Assembly: GCF_900114745.1 (NCBI RefSeq)
Contig: NZ_FOUB01000040.1
Location: 1 to 32,986 of the forward strand
DNA: 32,986 bases
Reading direction: 5' to 3'
Origin: Nitrosomonas communis
GTDB taxonomy: Bacteria; Pseudomonadota; Gammaproteobacteria; Burkholderiales; Nitrosomonadaceae
Both the position numbers and the translations under genes were made by a program. Position 1 is the first letter of the stretch; each line of letters begins with the position of its first letter. The notes under the pieces were generated by a model. It saw nothing but the letters and a program-made list of their open reading frames with translations. It was not told the DNA's origin and searched no databases. Positions 1-8,573 of the stretch are shown here, in pieces.

Positions 1-516
1 CCATTCGCTGTCATAGCCCTTGTCCGCAACTATTGTTTTTGCGTCAGGCAACCTGGCAATCAAATCAGGTGCGGCAGAACAGTCATTGACTTCTCTACCG
101 GTGATTCCAAACTCAACTGGCAAGCCATAACCATCGACCGCTAAATGGATCTTGGCGGTATTGCCTGCACGGCTTTTCCCGATAGCCTGCGATTCTTGAC
201 TCGCTGCTCCCGCACTATGTTGATGTGCTTTAACATAGCTGCCATCCATAAATTTCCACTCCCAATCCGGATCAATAGCCAATGCTTTGAAAATATTGAG
301 CCCTTTCCTGCTCAATGACCAGGCATTGAATCTTTTATAGATGGAATTCCAGCAGCCGAACACCTTGGGCAGGTCGCGCCACGGACAGCCAACCCGCATT
401 CGATACAGTATGCCTTCTACCGTCATGCGCAGATTGCGCTTGTTATAAATCGATTCTTGAAGCAGAATCTTCTCCAGCTTCGACCAGTACTCATCATTGA
501 GCATCATTCGGGGCAT
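1..516 (-). CDS. IS5-family transposase, 3' part cut by window edge
   Basis: The minus strand is open from an ATG at 516 to the left edge (172 codons, no stop), so only the N-terminal part is visible. The translation starts MPRMMLNDEYW, includes RMRVGCPWRDLP, and then DGSYVKAHQHSAGA and IVADKGYDS. This is the layout of IS5-type DDE transposases: an N-terminal DUF4096-like domain, the first catalytic Asp in DGS and the second in ADKGYDS. The third acidic residue lies outside the window. The protein would cut and rejoin the ends of its own element. ATGs at 507 and 504 are alternative starts. The frame looks intact, so the element may be active, but the inverted repeats cannot be delimited from one end. 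Family assignment is confident; the subgroup is not. Confidence 0.9.
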   Translation of the reverse strand, partial: MPRMMLNDEYWSKLEKILLQESIYNKRNLRMTVEGILYRMRVGCPWRDLPKVFGCWNSIYKRFNAWSLSRKGLNIFKALAIDPDWEWKFMDGSYVKAHQHSAGAASQESQAIGKSRAGNTAKIHLAVDGYGLPVEFGITGREVNDCSAAPDLIARLPDAKTIVADKGYDSEW

Positions 517-518
517 CG

Positions 519-565
519 CAAACTCGTTTTGTTGGGGGTGTAGGAACCCCAATATTACGAGTTTG
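519..565. promoter_or_regulatory. Two-tier inverted repeat just upstream of the IS5 transposase start
   Basis: CAAACTCGT (519-527) is the exact reverse complement of ACGAGTTTG (557-565). Inside it, TTGGGG (532-537) pairs with CCCCAA (547-552). The structure ends two bases before the transposase ATG at 516. A stem here could hide the start in transcripts that read in from outside, as known for several insertion sequences, or it could be part of the element's terminus. The repeat is visible directly; the role is inferred. Confidence 0.5.
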
Positions 566-583
566 TTTCTATCTATGAAATAC

Positions 584-946
584 TTATCTTAAAACGTCAA
601 CAGACCCTAGTAATTTCTTAACATTTTCTGGTGGTCTGCCTAATATGGCCTTATCACCTCGCACTACAATAGGACGTTGGATCAAATCCGGATTCTTCAC
701 CATCAGCTGCAACAATTCCTCATCAGTTGCAGATTCCGTACCACGAGCCATAGGTTCGTCTGCACGCAGAATATCACGTGCTGACATGTTCAGCTTATGC
801 AGAAGCTCGCGCAATAATTCTATAGTCATAGGCTTTTCGTAGTAATTGATACTATCAAATTCTTCACCATTCTCTTTCAATAATGTCAAAGTGGCTCTGC
901 ACTTACTACAAGTAGGCTTCTGATAAATAGTTATTTTGTCAGTCAT
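584..946 (-). CDS. arsC: ArsC-family reductase (arsenate reductase, glutaredoxin-dependent type)
   Basis: This 120-residue thioredoxin-fold protein is near the usual 115-140 length of the ArsC/YffB/Spx superfamily. The active-site Cys lies in PTCSKC (Cys13 and Cys16) after a short beta strand. Arg61, Arg91 (in QRPIVV) and Arg104 sit where the three oxyanion-binding arginines of ArsC occur. In true ArsC proteins Cys12 attacks arsenate and the arsenite product is released with glutathione/glutaredoxin. A GAAGGT stretch precedes the ATG as a ribosome site. No arsB/acr3 efflux gene or arsR regulator is adjacent, so arsenate resistance is not supported by context, and a general thiol-reductase (YffB-like) role is possible. 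The stop codon lies about 20 bp from the IS5 inverted repeat. Confidence 0.8.
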   Translation of the reverse strand: MTDKITIYQKPTCSKCRATLTLLKENGEEFDSINYYEKPMTIELLRELLHKLNMSARDILRADEPMARGTESATDEELLQLMVKNPDLIQRPIVVRGDKAILGRPPENVKKLLGSVDVLR

Positions 947-1026
947 ATTACCTTCTATATTTATAAGTTGTAGGCTACAAGTACAACATGATGATACTAG
1001 ATTAGATTTATTAACTACAAAAATAG

Positions 1027-1542
1027 CTATTTAATACCACATTCTTTGGAAATAGCACTATAAGCAGAAGATGAACCTTTTAATCCAAACGTATCCGTTG
1101 TAGTTTTATCACGTGCAGATATGCCTTTAATAACTAGTGAGCTACCACTACGGATTGCATTGGTTAGCCTATTATCTGTTTCCTCATCAGGCGCCCAGGC
1201 TGTTTCATTCTGGGTGAATAGCTTAATATTCTGGTTACCCACACTCACCGTTACATCGCTGTCCTTTTTAAATGGATAGCCGGCAACAAAACTGAAGACA
1301 TTTTTACTTTTTTCTGCAGGACGGTGTGTAATAAGAGCAAAAACATCACCTCGTTTGTTATAATTTCCTTCTTGTTTTTTAGGTTTGCTCACCATATAAC
1401 AAACCTTATTATTACCTTCCAGATAAACATAAGCAGTCCAATCATTGAATTCACCAATTAGTTTGGGATCAGCTGCATAGACCAATCCGTTCATCATGAG
1501 AGTCGCCAGAAAGGTAAATTGTTTTATAAAAGTCAGTCTCAT
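1027..1542 (-). CDS. Invasion-associated locus B (IalB) family secreted protein
   Basis: This 171-residue protein has a cleavable-looking signal peptide: Lys and Thr near the N-terminus, a hydrophobic stretch of about residues 8-22, and an AA-D junction near residue 24. The mature part reads GEFNDWTAYVYLE, then KVCYMVSKPKK, then RGDVFALITHRP. This matches the IalB beta-rich fold, in which W..Y plus a Cys...Cys pair recur (here Cys48 and Cys168). It is probably periplasmic. IalB was named in Bartonella invasion, but most family members are in free-living bacteria and have no defined function. AGGA lies about 10 bases before the ATG. It reads in the same direction as its neighbours with loose spacing, so an operon is not certain. 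Confidence 0.75.
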   Translation of the reverse strand: MRLTFIKQFTFLATLMMNGLVYAADPKLIGEFNDWTAYVYLEGNNKVCYMVSKPKKQEGNYNKRGDVFALITHRPAEKSKNVFSFVAGYPFKKDSDVTVSVGNQNIKLFTQNETAWAPDEETDNRLTNAIRSGSSLVIKGISARDKTTTDTFGLKGSSSAYSAISKECGIK

Positions 1543-1592
1543 TATATAAAAATCCTAAAAGTTATCAGCTGTTCCCTTTCGTCCAGCCATTG

Positions 1593-1850
1593 CTATTTAC
1601 AGCCTTCCATCTTATATATGAAATAACCGTCTTTATTGATGGCTTCAACCACATCATCAGGTGCGCTCTGACTATGACAAAATCTGCATTCCTTGTTAGT
1701 AACCATTGCATCTCCTTCTCCGATCGAAGCTAACCATTGTTTAGCATATTCAACGGCCTTTTTCTCATCCTTGACAGAGGTAAATACATCAAAATGCATG
1801 ATATGCCCATCTTTAGCTCTCACATAAGTATCGTAAACATGAATTTCCAT
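1593..1850 (-). CDS. DUF2024 family protein
   Basis: A small 85-residue soluble protein beginning MEIHVYDTYVRAKDGHIMHF, with a central CRFCH motif (Cys56, Cys59) and a C-terminal YFIYKMEGC. This matches DUF2024 in length and in the HVYDTYV start and the CxFCH motif. The CxxC-H arrangement could bind metal or be redox active, but the family has no established function. AAGGA stands upstream of the ATG at a normal distance. It is the only Cys-rich small protein in this stretch. Confidence 0.75.
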   Translation of the reverse strand: MEIHVYDTYVRAKDGHIMHFDVFTSVKDEKKAVEYAKQWLASIGEGDAMVTNKECRFCHSQSAPDDVVEAINKDGYFIYKMEGCK

Positions 1851-1949
1851 AATTATTCCTTTCTGAATAACTTAAATTGATTAAAATTAATTAACATAAA
1901 AAGAAAGCACTCAAATTTGTTCACTTTGATCTTTTATGCACGCTTTTTA

Positions 1950-2642
1950 TTATGCCATTTTTCTGCGTGCGACAATAACACCATCACGCGTTGGATTGAT
2001 AAAAGCATCAAACTCGGGATCATTGAAAATCAGCTGATTATGCGTGAGAATTGCTTCTGTCCACCCGGAAACAATGTCAGTAAAATTTTCTATTGCAACT
2101 CGTCCATGCCAAAGTACATTATCGGCAATGTATAAGCCACCCGGGCGAATCCGGTTTTTTGCCATTTGCCACACATTGGGATACTCACCTTTATCCACAT
2201 CGTTGTAGCAGATATCGAACATCCCTTCTGTTTGCAAAAATACTTCCTGAGCATAGCCAACATGAAAATCTATCCTATCCCATAAACCGGCTGAGGATAG
2301 ATATTGCTCAGCTTTTACCTTATTAGCAGCATTCCCATCAGTACATACCACCCTTCCTTCACCACCTACTGCTCTTGCAAACCAGTAAGCAGAATAACCA
2401 TAACCACTGCCAAACTCAAACACACGCTTAGCGTTAATCATTTTTGCGAGCACTTCCAAGGAAATACCTACTAATCGGTCAACAATCGGAAAATTTTTCT
2501 GCTTTGCCAAGGCTTCCATTTCAATCAATACCGGATGATCTGTTTGTTTTACCAGGCTACGCATATATTGCTCAATCGCAGGATTCACTGGAAGCAAAAC
2601 ATCCGGGTTTTCTATTGTTGGAGACTGTATTTTTGCCATCAT
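1950..2642 (-). CDS. Class I SAM-dependent O-methyltransferase (caffeoyl-CoA/catechol OMT-like)
   Basis: A 230-residue protein with the Rossmann SAM site EFGSGYGYSA (76-85), an acidic strand end VVCTDG (98-103) and a YNDVDKGEYP segment (146-155). That segment matches the metal-binding D..DK region of the Mg-dependent family-3 O-methyltransferases, and ADNVLWHGRV follows in the usual place. It would methylate a hydroxyl on a small substrate that cannot be named from sequence. AGGGAGGA precedes two consecutive ATGs; the second (2639) is better spaced, so the protein may start MAKIQ. It lies 58 bp downstream of the ligase-like gene on the same strand. It may be a passenger of the glycan operon, but no direct link is visible. 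Confidence 0.85.
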   Translation of the reverse strand: MMAKIQSPTIENPDVLLPVNPAIEQYMRSLVKQTDHPVLIEMEALAKQKNFPIVDRLVGISLEVLAKMINAKRVFEFGSGYGYSAYWFARAVGGEGRVVCTDGNAANKVKAEQYLSSAGLWDRIDFHVGYAQEVFLQTEGMFDICYNDVDKGEYPNVWQMAKNRIRPGGLYIADNVLWHGRVAIENFTDIVSGWTEAILTHNQLIFNDPEFDAFINPTRDGVIVARRKMA

Positions 2643-2700
2643 CTATCCTCCCTAAATATAAACATCTAAATCTAAACTAAAATTAGATCACTATGAATTT

Positions 2701-3948
2701 TTATATTTTTAGCAGATTGTGTGTTCTGATTATTGGTCTTTGCCAGCAAATCATTATTGCCGTAACGACTAGCAAAATGATCGGCACCCTGTTGTAAAGT
2801 AGAAATGTATCTGTCAATCCTGCCACAAATACATAACAAATCAATACCATTCCCAGCACACTTAATTGGTGATTCTTTAATGTCTGAAACCAGCTCCAAA
2901 GGAGAAAAACAAGCGCAAAAATACCAAGCCCTCCCAAATGCATACCGATCTCTATCCAGTCATTATGGTAATGCGAAGTTTTCTGGAATTCTGGTAAATC
3001 TTTATATATCCCATTTTTGTAGGTTTGTATGGTCTCTTCAAAATATATTTCCGGCATACCCGTCCCATACCCCAACAAAGGCCGCTCCGCAATGCCATGC
3101 ACCCCGACATCCCATATTGCGAGACGATAACCTAGGCTAGTCGTATAGTCGCCTTCCAAAACTAAGTTCAGATCACTTCTTACAAGCTCTAATCTTTCCT
3201 GGAAGTCATTACTGCTCATCGCGAATAAGAGAATCACAGTCATAAACAAAGCTAAAATACCGAGAAACTTCTTGCCTTGAAATCTATAGCGTAGAAAAAT
3301 TAAGAGCAATAGCGTCAATATCGTAGCTAACAATAATCCTCTTGCGCTCTGGTGAAATTGTAAAAAAAGCAGAACAATTGCAATAGACCAACATAAGAAT
3401 GTTATTTTCTTTGCTTGGCAGATACTACCTAAGAATGCCATCAAAATAATTCCAATTCCTAACATGGCTGAAAAAGCAAGGTATGAGATCTCGAAAAAAG
3501 GCGCCCCTCTTTCTCCTGAAGCTATCCACTGATAGCTGCCCGTTAATAACACACATAAATAACCGATTGAAAAAGCAGCAATCACCCAGGGTAATCGCTC
3601 TTTATTCAATAAAGAAAGAAAAGGAATAAATGTCAAAAGAATAAAATATTTTTTCCATTTATTCTGACCAGTATCTGAATAGTCACTCCAAAGCAATCCC
3701 AAGGCTAATACACCACAAAATACCAAAATACCCAAGACTAAAGGTTCTTCAATTAGCCTGCCGAATTTCTGGAACCCGCCATCAATTATCCATGCAAATG
3801 CTAGAAGAAAAAAAGCATAAAAAAGTGACCATTTCTGCCATAAAGCTATACAAAAGAAAGCTAACACGCATCTTGCAAAAATATCACGCCAATTGCTCGC
3901 ATGTATTCCTTCTCCCGGGCAACACGGACTGACTAGATTTTCACGCAT
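2701..3948 (-). CDS. O-antigen ligase / Wzy polymerase-type membrane protein
   Basis: A 415-residue polytopic membrane protein with about 10-12 hydrophobic segments. A large loop before the last segments carries SHYHNDWIEIGMHLGGLGI (325-343). The H-N-D-W element in the main periplasmic loop is the hallmark of the Wzy_C/O-antigen ligase family, which moves undecaprenyl-linked glycans onto lipid A-core or onto another chain. DYSDTGQNKWK near residues 90-100 forms an earlier periplasmic loop. It follows the two transferase-like genes and the FkbM gene on the same strand (128-bp gap), which supports a role in surface glycan assembly. Sequence alone does not separate ligase from polymerase. The protein appears full length. 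Confidence 0.8.
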   Translation of the reverse strand: MRENLVSPCCPGEGIHASNWRDIFARCVLAFFCIALWQKWSLFYAFFLLAFAWIIDGGFQKFGRLIEEPLVLGILVFCGVLALGLLWSDYSDTGQNKWKKYFILLTFIPFLSLLNKERLPWVIAAFSIGYLCVLLTGSYQWIASGERGAPFFEISYLAFSAMLGIGIILMAFLGSICQAKKITFLCWSIAIVLLFLQFHQSARGLLLATILTLLLLIFLRYRFQGKKFLGILALFMTVILLFAMSSNDFQERLELVRSDLNLVLEGDYTTSLGYRLAIWDVGVHGIAERPLLGYGTGMPEIYFEETIQTYKNGIYKDLPEFQKTSHYHNDWIEIGMHLGGLGIFALVFLLWSWFQTLKNHQLSVLGMVLICYVFVAGLTDTFLLYNRVPIILLVVTAIMICWQRPIIRTHNLLKI

Positions 3949-4076
3949 TTGAAATGTGAGTCATTAATAAATTATTTTTTTAAAGAGGAAATCCCCTCAT
4001 ACTTTGAAAATCTGTTTTCTTATGAAAATTCAAGGCATGAATCGAGATAGAGTTTGACCAATAAAACCTGAATGAG

Positions 4077-5345
4077 CTATTTTCCTTCAGCCTGTGATTC
4101 CAGCAATGTCACATAGTGAGGCAAAACATCAATACCCGGCACATCGAGCATCTCTTTTATGAACTGTTGCCGATGTGATTCAATATAATGAGACTGATAG
4201 CCATTTGTAAGAAATTCATTGATTTTTTTATACACATCATCACGGCAACGCAATTCAGTTTCCGGCATATATACCGCTGCAGCAGAACGCCCTGCATGCA
4301 AATAATCAGCAGCCAAGACAGGCTTACCCGTTCTAATTGCTTCATAGGCAACTGAAGTAGCCAGATCAATGATGACATCAGCCCATTGCAACAAATGGAC
4401 GGAATGAATGTCGTCTCCTACCATGGTTACATTTGTCAGACGACGCAGTGCAACATCCTTAGTCAAAGATTGTTTCCAACCACCGCGCGTATGAGGTTTA
4501 ATCGCCAATTCCACATCAGGAAATGCTGCGATCAATTGTACTACCTCACCCACTTCTTCCCAGAAAGTTGTGAAGTTGGCTTTTCTAAGAAAAATTACAA
4601 CTTTGAGTCGGCTATCAGAGCGCTTTAACGGTGATGAAGGCATAAGCGTTGCCAGCTTGGCTAACCACTCTTCACAGTATCGAGGGGAACCTAACACAAT
4701 GAGCTTCTGATTATCAAGAAAAGGACGAAAACGCTTGGCACATAACTCATTCGGCACCACGACTTTATCAAATATGCCTGCTGCTGAAAATGACGTATCT
4801 GGCTTTAGTTGCCATTCACCATGTCGTATCAATTGACTTGCATGAGGACTATCGCCATGCGGAAGCGAAACCGTTCCAAGCCCTTGGTTACGAGCTATAC
4901 CCACCAGAGTCTCTACCCATTCGACACAAATTTCTGAATTTCTCTCGATCCAGTCAAATACAACCACCCCCTTTCTACCGTCGGGAAAGCTTCTTTCCAG
5001 TAAATATCGAGTAGTATGCAACCAAGTCGCTTTGCGACGCTTAGCATGATAAAACCTGGCCAATCCCTTGACCAACGGGGCAAAAAAAGATCTATACGAA
5101 CTTCTAACAAGTAATATCGTTTGCAGACGCCATTTCGTGAATTCAACGAATGACAATAAATCACGTAGATGAGCAATCCGCACCCCCTCTAATTTTTTTA
5201 GAAATTCGATACGATAATCTCCATCAAATCGCTTCTTACTAATCATGACAATATCGCAAACATGTCCTCGTTCTATCCACTTAGCAATAACCGGCGTAAT
5301 GTGATCGATATCATTATAATGGCGAAGGAAAAAAAGAGCTTTCAT
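4077..5345 (-). CDS. Glycosyl/glycerophosphotransferase-like protein, paralog A
   Basis: A 422-residue cytosolic-looking protein without obvious membrane spans. The N-terminal half starts MKALFFLRHYNDIDHITPVI, a Rossmann-like opening in which FLRHYNDIDH could bind donor. Conserved blocks are LPHGDSPH (161-168), LGSPRYCEEWLAKL (218-231), IKPHTR (282-287) and WADVIIDLATSVAYEA (321-336), followed by GKPVLAADYLHAGRS. The pattern H-P/PH-T-R, then D..S.A.EA....KPV, is that of GT-B-type transferases related to CDP-glycerol glycerophosphotransferases and capsule transferases. Donor and acceptor are unknown. Its paralog at 6227-7495 is the same length, aligns without gaps, and is closest in the C-terminal two thirds. 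It lies 36 bp after the FkbM gene, so co-transcription is likely. Family placement is moderate. Confidence 0.65.
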   Translation of the reverse strand: MKALFFLRHYNDIDHITPVIAKWIERGHVCDIVMISKKRFDGDYRIEFLKKLEGVRIAHLRDLLSFVEFTKWRLQTILLVRSSYRSFFAPLVKGLARFYHAKRRKATWLHTTRYLLERSFPDGRKGVVVFDWIERNSEICVEWVETLVGIARNQGLGTVSLPHGDSPHASQLIRHGEWQLKPDTSFSAAGIFDKVVVPNELCAKRFRPFLDNQKLIVLGSPRYCEEWLAKLATLMPSSPLKRSDSRLKVVIFLRKANFTTFWEEVGEVVQLIAAFPDVELAIKPHTRGGWKQSLTKDVALRRLTNVTMVGDDIHSVHLLQWADVIIDLATSVAYEAIRTGKPVLAADYLHAGRSAAAVYMPETELRCRDDVYKKINEFLTNGYQSHYIESHRQQFIKEMLDVPGIDVLPHYVTLLESQAEGK

Positions 5346-5381
5346 AAACGAAAATCAAGTAAAAAATTTTTAAGAAGAGAT

Positions 5382-6185
5382 TTAAGAAATTTTATTTTTC
5401 TCAAATATAAAATAGGTCTCACCCCAATTTTTATTCGCTTTTTGTTTCAACTCGAGCCCAGCCTTCTTCATAATGATAATGGCCTCCTGTTGTTCTGCTG
5501 GCGTACCAAGCTCAATGATCACAGATTTAAGATTGGGGTGGCTTAGTACTTTTTCTGCCGCCTTAAGAATAGGAATTTCTATCCCATCGACATCAATCTT
5601 GATATAGTTTGGGTAAGGAAAGTCCCACTTGCCACATAAATCATCTAAAGTTACCCCAAACATACCTTGAATATGTGAAGTAGGTACTTTCATAGTATCG
5701 AGCGATTCTTCTCCAAATTGGGAACGATTTCCACCCGGAATAAATTTAGGTACATACAATTTAGAGAATTCACTTTTGCCTGATACGGCAACGCAATAAG
5801 CACTGATGCGATCTTTAAGATTATTATAAAAAATATTTTTGTTGAGTGCGTAGTAATTATTGCTCTGCGGTTCGAATGCATAGATCTCAACTTCACGACC
5901 GTATCTTTTGGCGGGGTAAAGCGAATACTGACCAATATTGGCACCAATGTCGAAATAGCATGACCCTGGTTCAAAATGATCAATCCAATCCAAGGTATCC
6001 GGCTCTTTAATCGTATAAGTTTTTGCTCGTTTGAGAACGCGCCAGTGATCTACTGTGATCAGAATAGATAGCCCTCTGACATTGATATTGGTATAGCCGC
6101 CTTTAACCCAATAAGCGGCTACTACCAAGTCTTTTAGAAAATTAATCGAAAAGACATATTTTATTGCAGTCCATAAGGATCGCAT
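5382..6185 (-). CDS. FkbM family SAM-dependent methyltransferase
   Basis: This 267-residue protein has the SAM site CYFDIGANIGQYSLYPAK (77-94), an acidic site IYAFEPQSNNY and the late motif YIKIDVDGIEIPILKAAE, which together define the FkbM/Methyltransf_21 family. Members O-methylate sugars or polyketides. In glycan clusters they usually cap or decorate a sugar hydroxyl. It sits between the two paralogous transferase-like genes with 41 and 36 bp gaps on the same strand, so it very likely acts on the product made by them. AGAGGT lies about 11 bases before the ATG. The substrate cannot be named. Confidence 0.88.
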   Translation of the reverse strand: MRSLWTAIKYVFSINFLKDLVVAAYWVKGGYTNINVRGLSILITVDHWRVLKRAKTYTIKEPDTLDWIDHFEPGSCYFDIGANIGQYSLYPAKRYGREVEIYAFEPQSNNYYALNKNIFYNNLKDRISAYCVAVSGKSEFSKLYVPKFIPGGNRSQFGEESLDTMKVPTSHIQGMFGVTLDDLCGKWDFPYPNYIKIDVDGIEIPILKAAEKVLSHPNLKSVIIELGTPAEQQEAIIIMKKAGLELKQKANKNWGETYFIFEKNKIS

Positions 6186-6226
6186 AAACTCATTGACCTC
6201 TTCAAAATAAAATCTTGCTAATAACC

Positions 6227-7495
6227 TCAGTTATGCCCCGCGGCTGTCTCAAGTAATGCGACATAGCGAGACAATACTTCTGGACCTGATATATCGAGCA
6301 TTTCTCGCAGAAAATGTTGACGATGTTCTTCAATGTAAAAATCATGACAGCCCTGAGAAAGAAATTGATTTATTTTTTCATATACATCATCCCGGCAACG
6401 TAATTCAGTCTCGGGCATGTAAACCGCGATAGCAGAACGACCTGCATGAAGGTAATCCGCAGCCAACACCGGCTTCTTGACTCTGACAGCCTCAAAGACC
6501 ACAGAAGTAGCCAAATCAATACAAATATCCGCCCAGTTCATCAAATGAATGGAATGCACCTCATCGCCTGCTATGGTTACATTCGATAATTGCTTCAGGG
6601 CCTTGTCCTTGGTCAACGACTGTTTCCATCCACTGCGCGTGTGAGGTTTGATCGCAAGCTCCACCTCGGGAAATGTAGCAATCAGGTGTACGACCTCATT
6701 CACCTCTTCCCAGAATGTCGTAAAGTTCGCCTTTCTCAGAAACATGACAATCTTGAGACGACTATCAGAGCGAGTCAAAGGCGAAAGGGGCATCAGTTTT
6801 GCCAATTTGGCTAACCACTCTTCGCTGTAGCGCGGCGATCCTAATATGGCGATCGAGCGCCCTTCTAAAAAAGGTCGGAAACGTTTCGCGCAAAGTTCAT
6901 TTGGAACCACGAGCTTATCGAAGATCTGCGCAGTTGAGAATAAAGAATCAGGGCCAACACGCCACTCTCCTCGACGGATAAGTTGATTGGCATGCGGACT
7001 ATCACCGTGTGGCAATGAAACCGTACCTAATCCTCTTTCTCGCGCCATGACAACAACAGTCTCAACCCACTCCACAGCAATCACGGAGTTTCTTTCAATC
7101 CAGTCAAAAGCAACCACCCCTTTGCCGGAATGTTCAAAGCTGCGCGTTAGTAAATGCTCTGCAGTAGCTCGCCATAATGGTGCACGCCGATTAGCATCGT
7201 AACTATCTGCTAACCAACGAATAAAAGGTCCGATAAACAAGCGGCGCAAATTACCCGTCAACAATAACATCTGCAATCGCCACTTGAGAAATTGAACAGT
7301 TGAGAATACTTCACGGATATGCGCAACCCTAACGCCTGCCAGTTTACTTAAAAAGGAAATACGAAAATCATGGCGAAATCGCTTAGCCCCAATCAAAATT
7401 ACATCACAGGTATGGCCCGCATCGATCCATTTGGAGATAACGGGGGTAATATGGTCAATGTCATTATAATGACGAAGAAAAAAGAGAGCCTTCAT
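6227..7495 (-). CDS. Glycosyl/glycerophosphotransferase-like protein, paralog B
   Basis: A 422-residue partner of the 4077-5345 protein, colinear from first to last residue without a gap. It shares LPHGDSPH, NELCAKRFRPFL, LRKANFTTFWEEV, IKPHTR and ADYLHAGRS. Differences concentrate at about residues 75-125 and in the last 30, where acceptor contact could lie. It is the first gene of the leftward arm, so its upstream region 7496-7800 probably holds the promoter. Keeping two diverged copies suggests two related transfer reactions rather than a dosage effect; this is inference. GT-B/CDP-glycerol-transferase-like family assignment is moderate. Confidence 0.65.
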   Translation of the reverse strand: MKALFFLRHYNDIDHITPVISKWIDAGHTCDVILIGAKRFRHDFRISFLSKLAGVRVAHIREVFSTVQFLKWRLQMLLLTGNLRRLFIGPFIRWLADSYDANRRAPLWRATAEHLLTRSFEHSGKGVVAFDWIERNSVIAVEWVETVVVMARERGLGTVSLPHGDSPHANQLIRRGEWRVGPDSLFSTAQIFDKLVVPNELCAKRFRPFLEGRSIAILGSPRYSEEWLAKLAKLMPLSPLTRSDSRLKIVMFLRKANFTTFWEEVNEVVHLIATFPEVELAIKPHTRSGWKQSLTKDKALKQLSNVTIAGDEVHSIHLMNWADICIDLATSVVFEAVRVKKPVLAADYLHAGRSAIAVYMPETELRCRDDVYEKINQFLSQGCHDFYIEEHRQHFLREMLDISGPEVLSRYVALLETAAGHN

Positions 7496-7800
7496 ACCTG
7501 TGTTATGATTACAAGCGTTTAAGATGAATAATATATCTGCAATTTTTATGAGTCAGATCAGAAATAATCAATATTCTGAGAATCAGGCAGTAGAAGTTAT
7601 GCGAAAATCCATGTGAACAATTTTACACGCCCAGTTCTTTATTTACCAAAAAAAGCAGCTAAGTTACTTTATTTTTGCAAGACATTTGACTTACTCTCAA
7701 TCAATCTTCAGGACAAATGAGATAGTCTTCTTATGGTTTAAGCTGACTTTCTCTGTTTCTTAATCTCGATAAATAAATCATTACCAAGCATTAACTTATC
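7496..7800. other. 305-bp divergent intergenic region between the two glycan arms
   Basis: No coding frame is seen. The stretch is AT-rich and separates the leftward transferase arm from the rightward sugar-biosynthesis arm, so it should hold two divergent promoters. A TTGACTT stretch lies near 7687 on the plus strand, but I find no well-spaced -10 for it and do not call a promoter. No clear operator palindrome was seen. Confidence 0.4.
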
Positions 7801-8550
7801 ATGAAAACAATCGCTATTATTCCCGCACGTATGGGATCATCCCGCTTCCCAGGCAAGCCGCTTGCTAAATTGCTCGGACGCACCATGTTAGAGCATGTTT
7901 ATAAACGCGTTGCTTTAAGTGATGCACTCGATGCAACTTATATTGCGACCTGTGATGAAGAAATTCAACAAGCTGCAGAAGCTTTTGGTGCACCTGTTAT
8001 CATGACTTCAGACAAGCATGAGCGTGCGAGTGATCGCGTTGCAGAAGCAATTGCTGGCATGGATGCAGAACTCATTGTAATGGTTCAGGGTGATGAACCC
8101 ATGACCCACCCGCACATGGTTGATACTGCGGTCGCCCCGTTTCGTACCGACCCACAATTGGGTTGTGTCAATCTTGTTCGGCGCATTGAAAACGAAGCTG
8201 ATTTCTATGACGCCAATACCATTAAAGTCATCAAGAATCAACAAGGAGATGCCCTCTACATGTCGCGCCAGCCCATTCCTACATTGGCTAAATCAGGCTT
8301 TGCCTCAACTTCTGCCTATAAGCAGGTTTGCATCATTCCTTTCAGACGCGCCACGCTACTCTATTATACCCAATTACCCGCCACGCCATTGGAGCAACTT
8401 GAATCAATTGATATGTTGCGTTTACTGGAACACAACATTCGAGTCAAGATGGTAGAAACCGAGTTCAACAGTCAAGCCGTCGACACTGAAGCCGATTTGG
8501 CACGTGTTTCTAAGCTGATGGAATCAGATCCATTGCTGAGTAGTTATTAA
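7801..8550 (+). CDS. KdsB-like CMP-ulosonic acid synthetase (cytidylyltransferase)
   Basis: This 249-residue protein has the nucleotide-binding start IPARMGSSRFPGKPL (7-21), D/E-rich contacts and VQGDEP (95-100), whose Asp binds Mg2+ and CTP. ESIDMLRLLEH and VDTEADL near the C-terminus are also KdsB-like. Length and motifs match 3-deoxy-manno-octulosonate cytidylyltransferase, which couples CTP to a 3-deoxy-2-ulosonic acid to give CMP-sugar and pyrophosphate. It heads a run with an aldolase, dehydrogenase, epimerase, phosphatase and PGL-like protein rather than lpxK/waaA or kdsA/C/D. I therefore take it as a paralog activating a different ulosonic acid, not necessarily Kdo. Whether a canonical kdsB exists elsewhere in the genome cannot be seen. 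Confidence 0.82.
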   Translation: MKTIAIIPARMGSSRFPGKPLAKLLGRTMLEHVYKRVALSDALDATYIATCDEEIQQAAEAFGAPVIMTSDKHERASDRVAEAIAGMDAELIVMVQGDEPMTHPHMVDTAVAPFRTDPQLGCVNLVRRIENEADFYDANTIKVIKNQQGDALYMSRQPIPTLAKSGFASTSAYKQVCIIPFRRATLLYYTQLPATPLEQLESIDMLRLLEHNIRVKMVETEFNSQAVDTEADLARVSKLMESDPLLSSY

Positions 8551-8573
8551 CGATTTATTTTTAAGGACTTTTC

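Noticed and set aside
584..946. Arsenic-resistance operon
   Set aside because: Only an ArsC-family gene is present; no arsR, arsB/acr3 or arsH nearby.
2672..2899. 75-codon minus-strand frame at the end of the ligase gene
   Set aside because: Lies almost wholly inside the ligase-like gene in another frame and has no family features.
7687..7735. TTGACTT as a -35 box for the sugar-pathway operon
   Set aside because: No matching -10 hexamer at 16-18 bases downstream.
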